64,000 nt of DNA from PoT sp049331405 (GTDB taxonomy: Bacteria > Planctomycetota > Planctomycetia > Isosphaerales > Isosphaeraceae): positions 5,642,001 through 5,706,000 of the forward strand of contig NZ_CP186274.1 in the NCBI RefSeq assembly GCF_049331405.1, read 5' to 3'. The first letter of the stretch is position 1. Every line of letters begins with the position of its first letter. Position numbers and translations under genes: made by a program. The notes below the pieces were generated by a model. That model ran no database searches. It worked only from the letters and a program-made list of their open reading frames with translations, and was not told the DNA's origin. Positions 63,824 to 64,000 of this stretch are shown here, piece after piece.

Positions 63824-64000
63824 ATGCCGACCACACCCAGGCCGTGTCGTGGACCACGCGGAATCACCCGGCGCGAGATGGTCGAAATAGGCGGGATCTC
63901 CGCGATCGGCCTCGGCTTGCCCGGCCTGCTCCGCGCCGAGGAGGCCAGGGCCAGGGTCGAGGCGGCCTTGCCCCTGCCCTCGGCGGCGTCGGCAACGAGC
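63824..64000 (+). CDS. DUF1501 protein, N-terminus only
   Basis: 59 residues before the window ends. An R-R start followed by a Gly/Leu-rich stretch (TRREMVEIGGISAIGLGLPGLL) matches the Tat-like signal of planctomycete DUF1501 proteins, sulfatase-fold proteins of unknown substrate usually paired with DUF1549/DUF1553 cytochrome genes. A GGGAG ribosome site lies about 8 nt before the ATG. Confidence 0.75.
   Translation, partial: MPTTPRPCRGPRGITRREMVEIGGISAIGLGLPGLLRAEEARARVEAALPLPSAASATS

Noticed and set aside
1..64000. tRNA, rRNA, insertion sequences or prophage genes
   Set aside because: I looked for transposase motifs, terminal inverted repeats, integrases and cloverleaf patterns and found none I could support by eye.

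Overview
The window looks like the chromosome of a planctomycete, most likely in or near the Isosphaeraceae (Singulisphaera, Aquisphaera or Paludisphaera type). The evidence is high GC, a DUF1559 pseudopilin-like protein, a DUF1501 protein, an ECF sigma factor beside a receptor-like Ser/Thr kinase, M56 peptidase-thioredoxin fusions behind BlaI repressors, and four exported proteins that carry the planctomycete 'LExRxLLS' N-terminal motif. I saw no transposon, prophage, CRISPR array, tRNA or rRNA.

Layout. 1-7.5 kb: the end of an outer-membrane barrel protein, then two paralogous BlaI/M56-thioredoxin operons on the minus strand; the first has decayed (frameshifts plus a large internal deletion) and the second is intact. 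7.5-15.6 kb: a gene-poor stretch, then a 2015-residue secreted protein built from two repeat types (54-residue and 60-residue units). 15.6-17.7 kb: a His-rich exported protein and a GT9 glycosyltransferase. 18-33.4 kb: four cobalamin riboswitches in about 15 kb, preceding a DUF4465/Ig-repeat surface protein, a DUF1559 protein, class Ia ribonucleotide reductase (nrdA-nrdB) and a plant-type acyl-ACP desaturase. A compact NRPS (A-PCP-TE, specificity code close to the glycine code) lies between the first two. 33.6-39.7 kb: ordinary genes (dinB, VOC protein, small LExR protein, aldo-keto reductase with TetR, NAD-epimerase divergent from AraC). 39.7-48.6 kb: an unexplained direct-repeat array, then a 2612-residue secreted multidomain protein. 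48.9-64 kb: metallophosphoesterase, ECF sigma/Ser-Thr kinase pair, class A beta-lactamase-like hydrolase, DUF4874/DUF4832 protein, UvrA2-type ATPase, SDR, an OYE-DsbA pair, a sugar-phosphate-isomerase-like protein and the start of a DUF1501 protein.

How the parts fit. The most notable theme is cobalamin control. Two O2- and iron-dependent diiron enzymes (NrdB and the acyl-ACP desaturase) sit behind B12 riboswitches whose downstream leader is also conserved in sequence and spacing. Two exported proteins (DUF4465 and DUF1559) sit behind further B12 riboswitches. B12 repression of class Ia RNR is known in other bacteria. B12 control of a soluble acyl-ACP desaturase, and its clustering with surface proteins, is the part I consider possibly undescribed. 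Gene identities come from reading motifs by eye; no database search was run.
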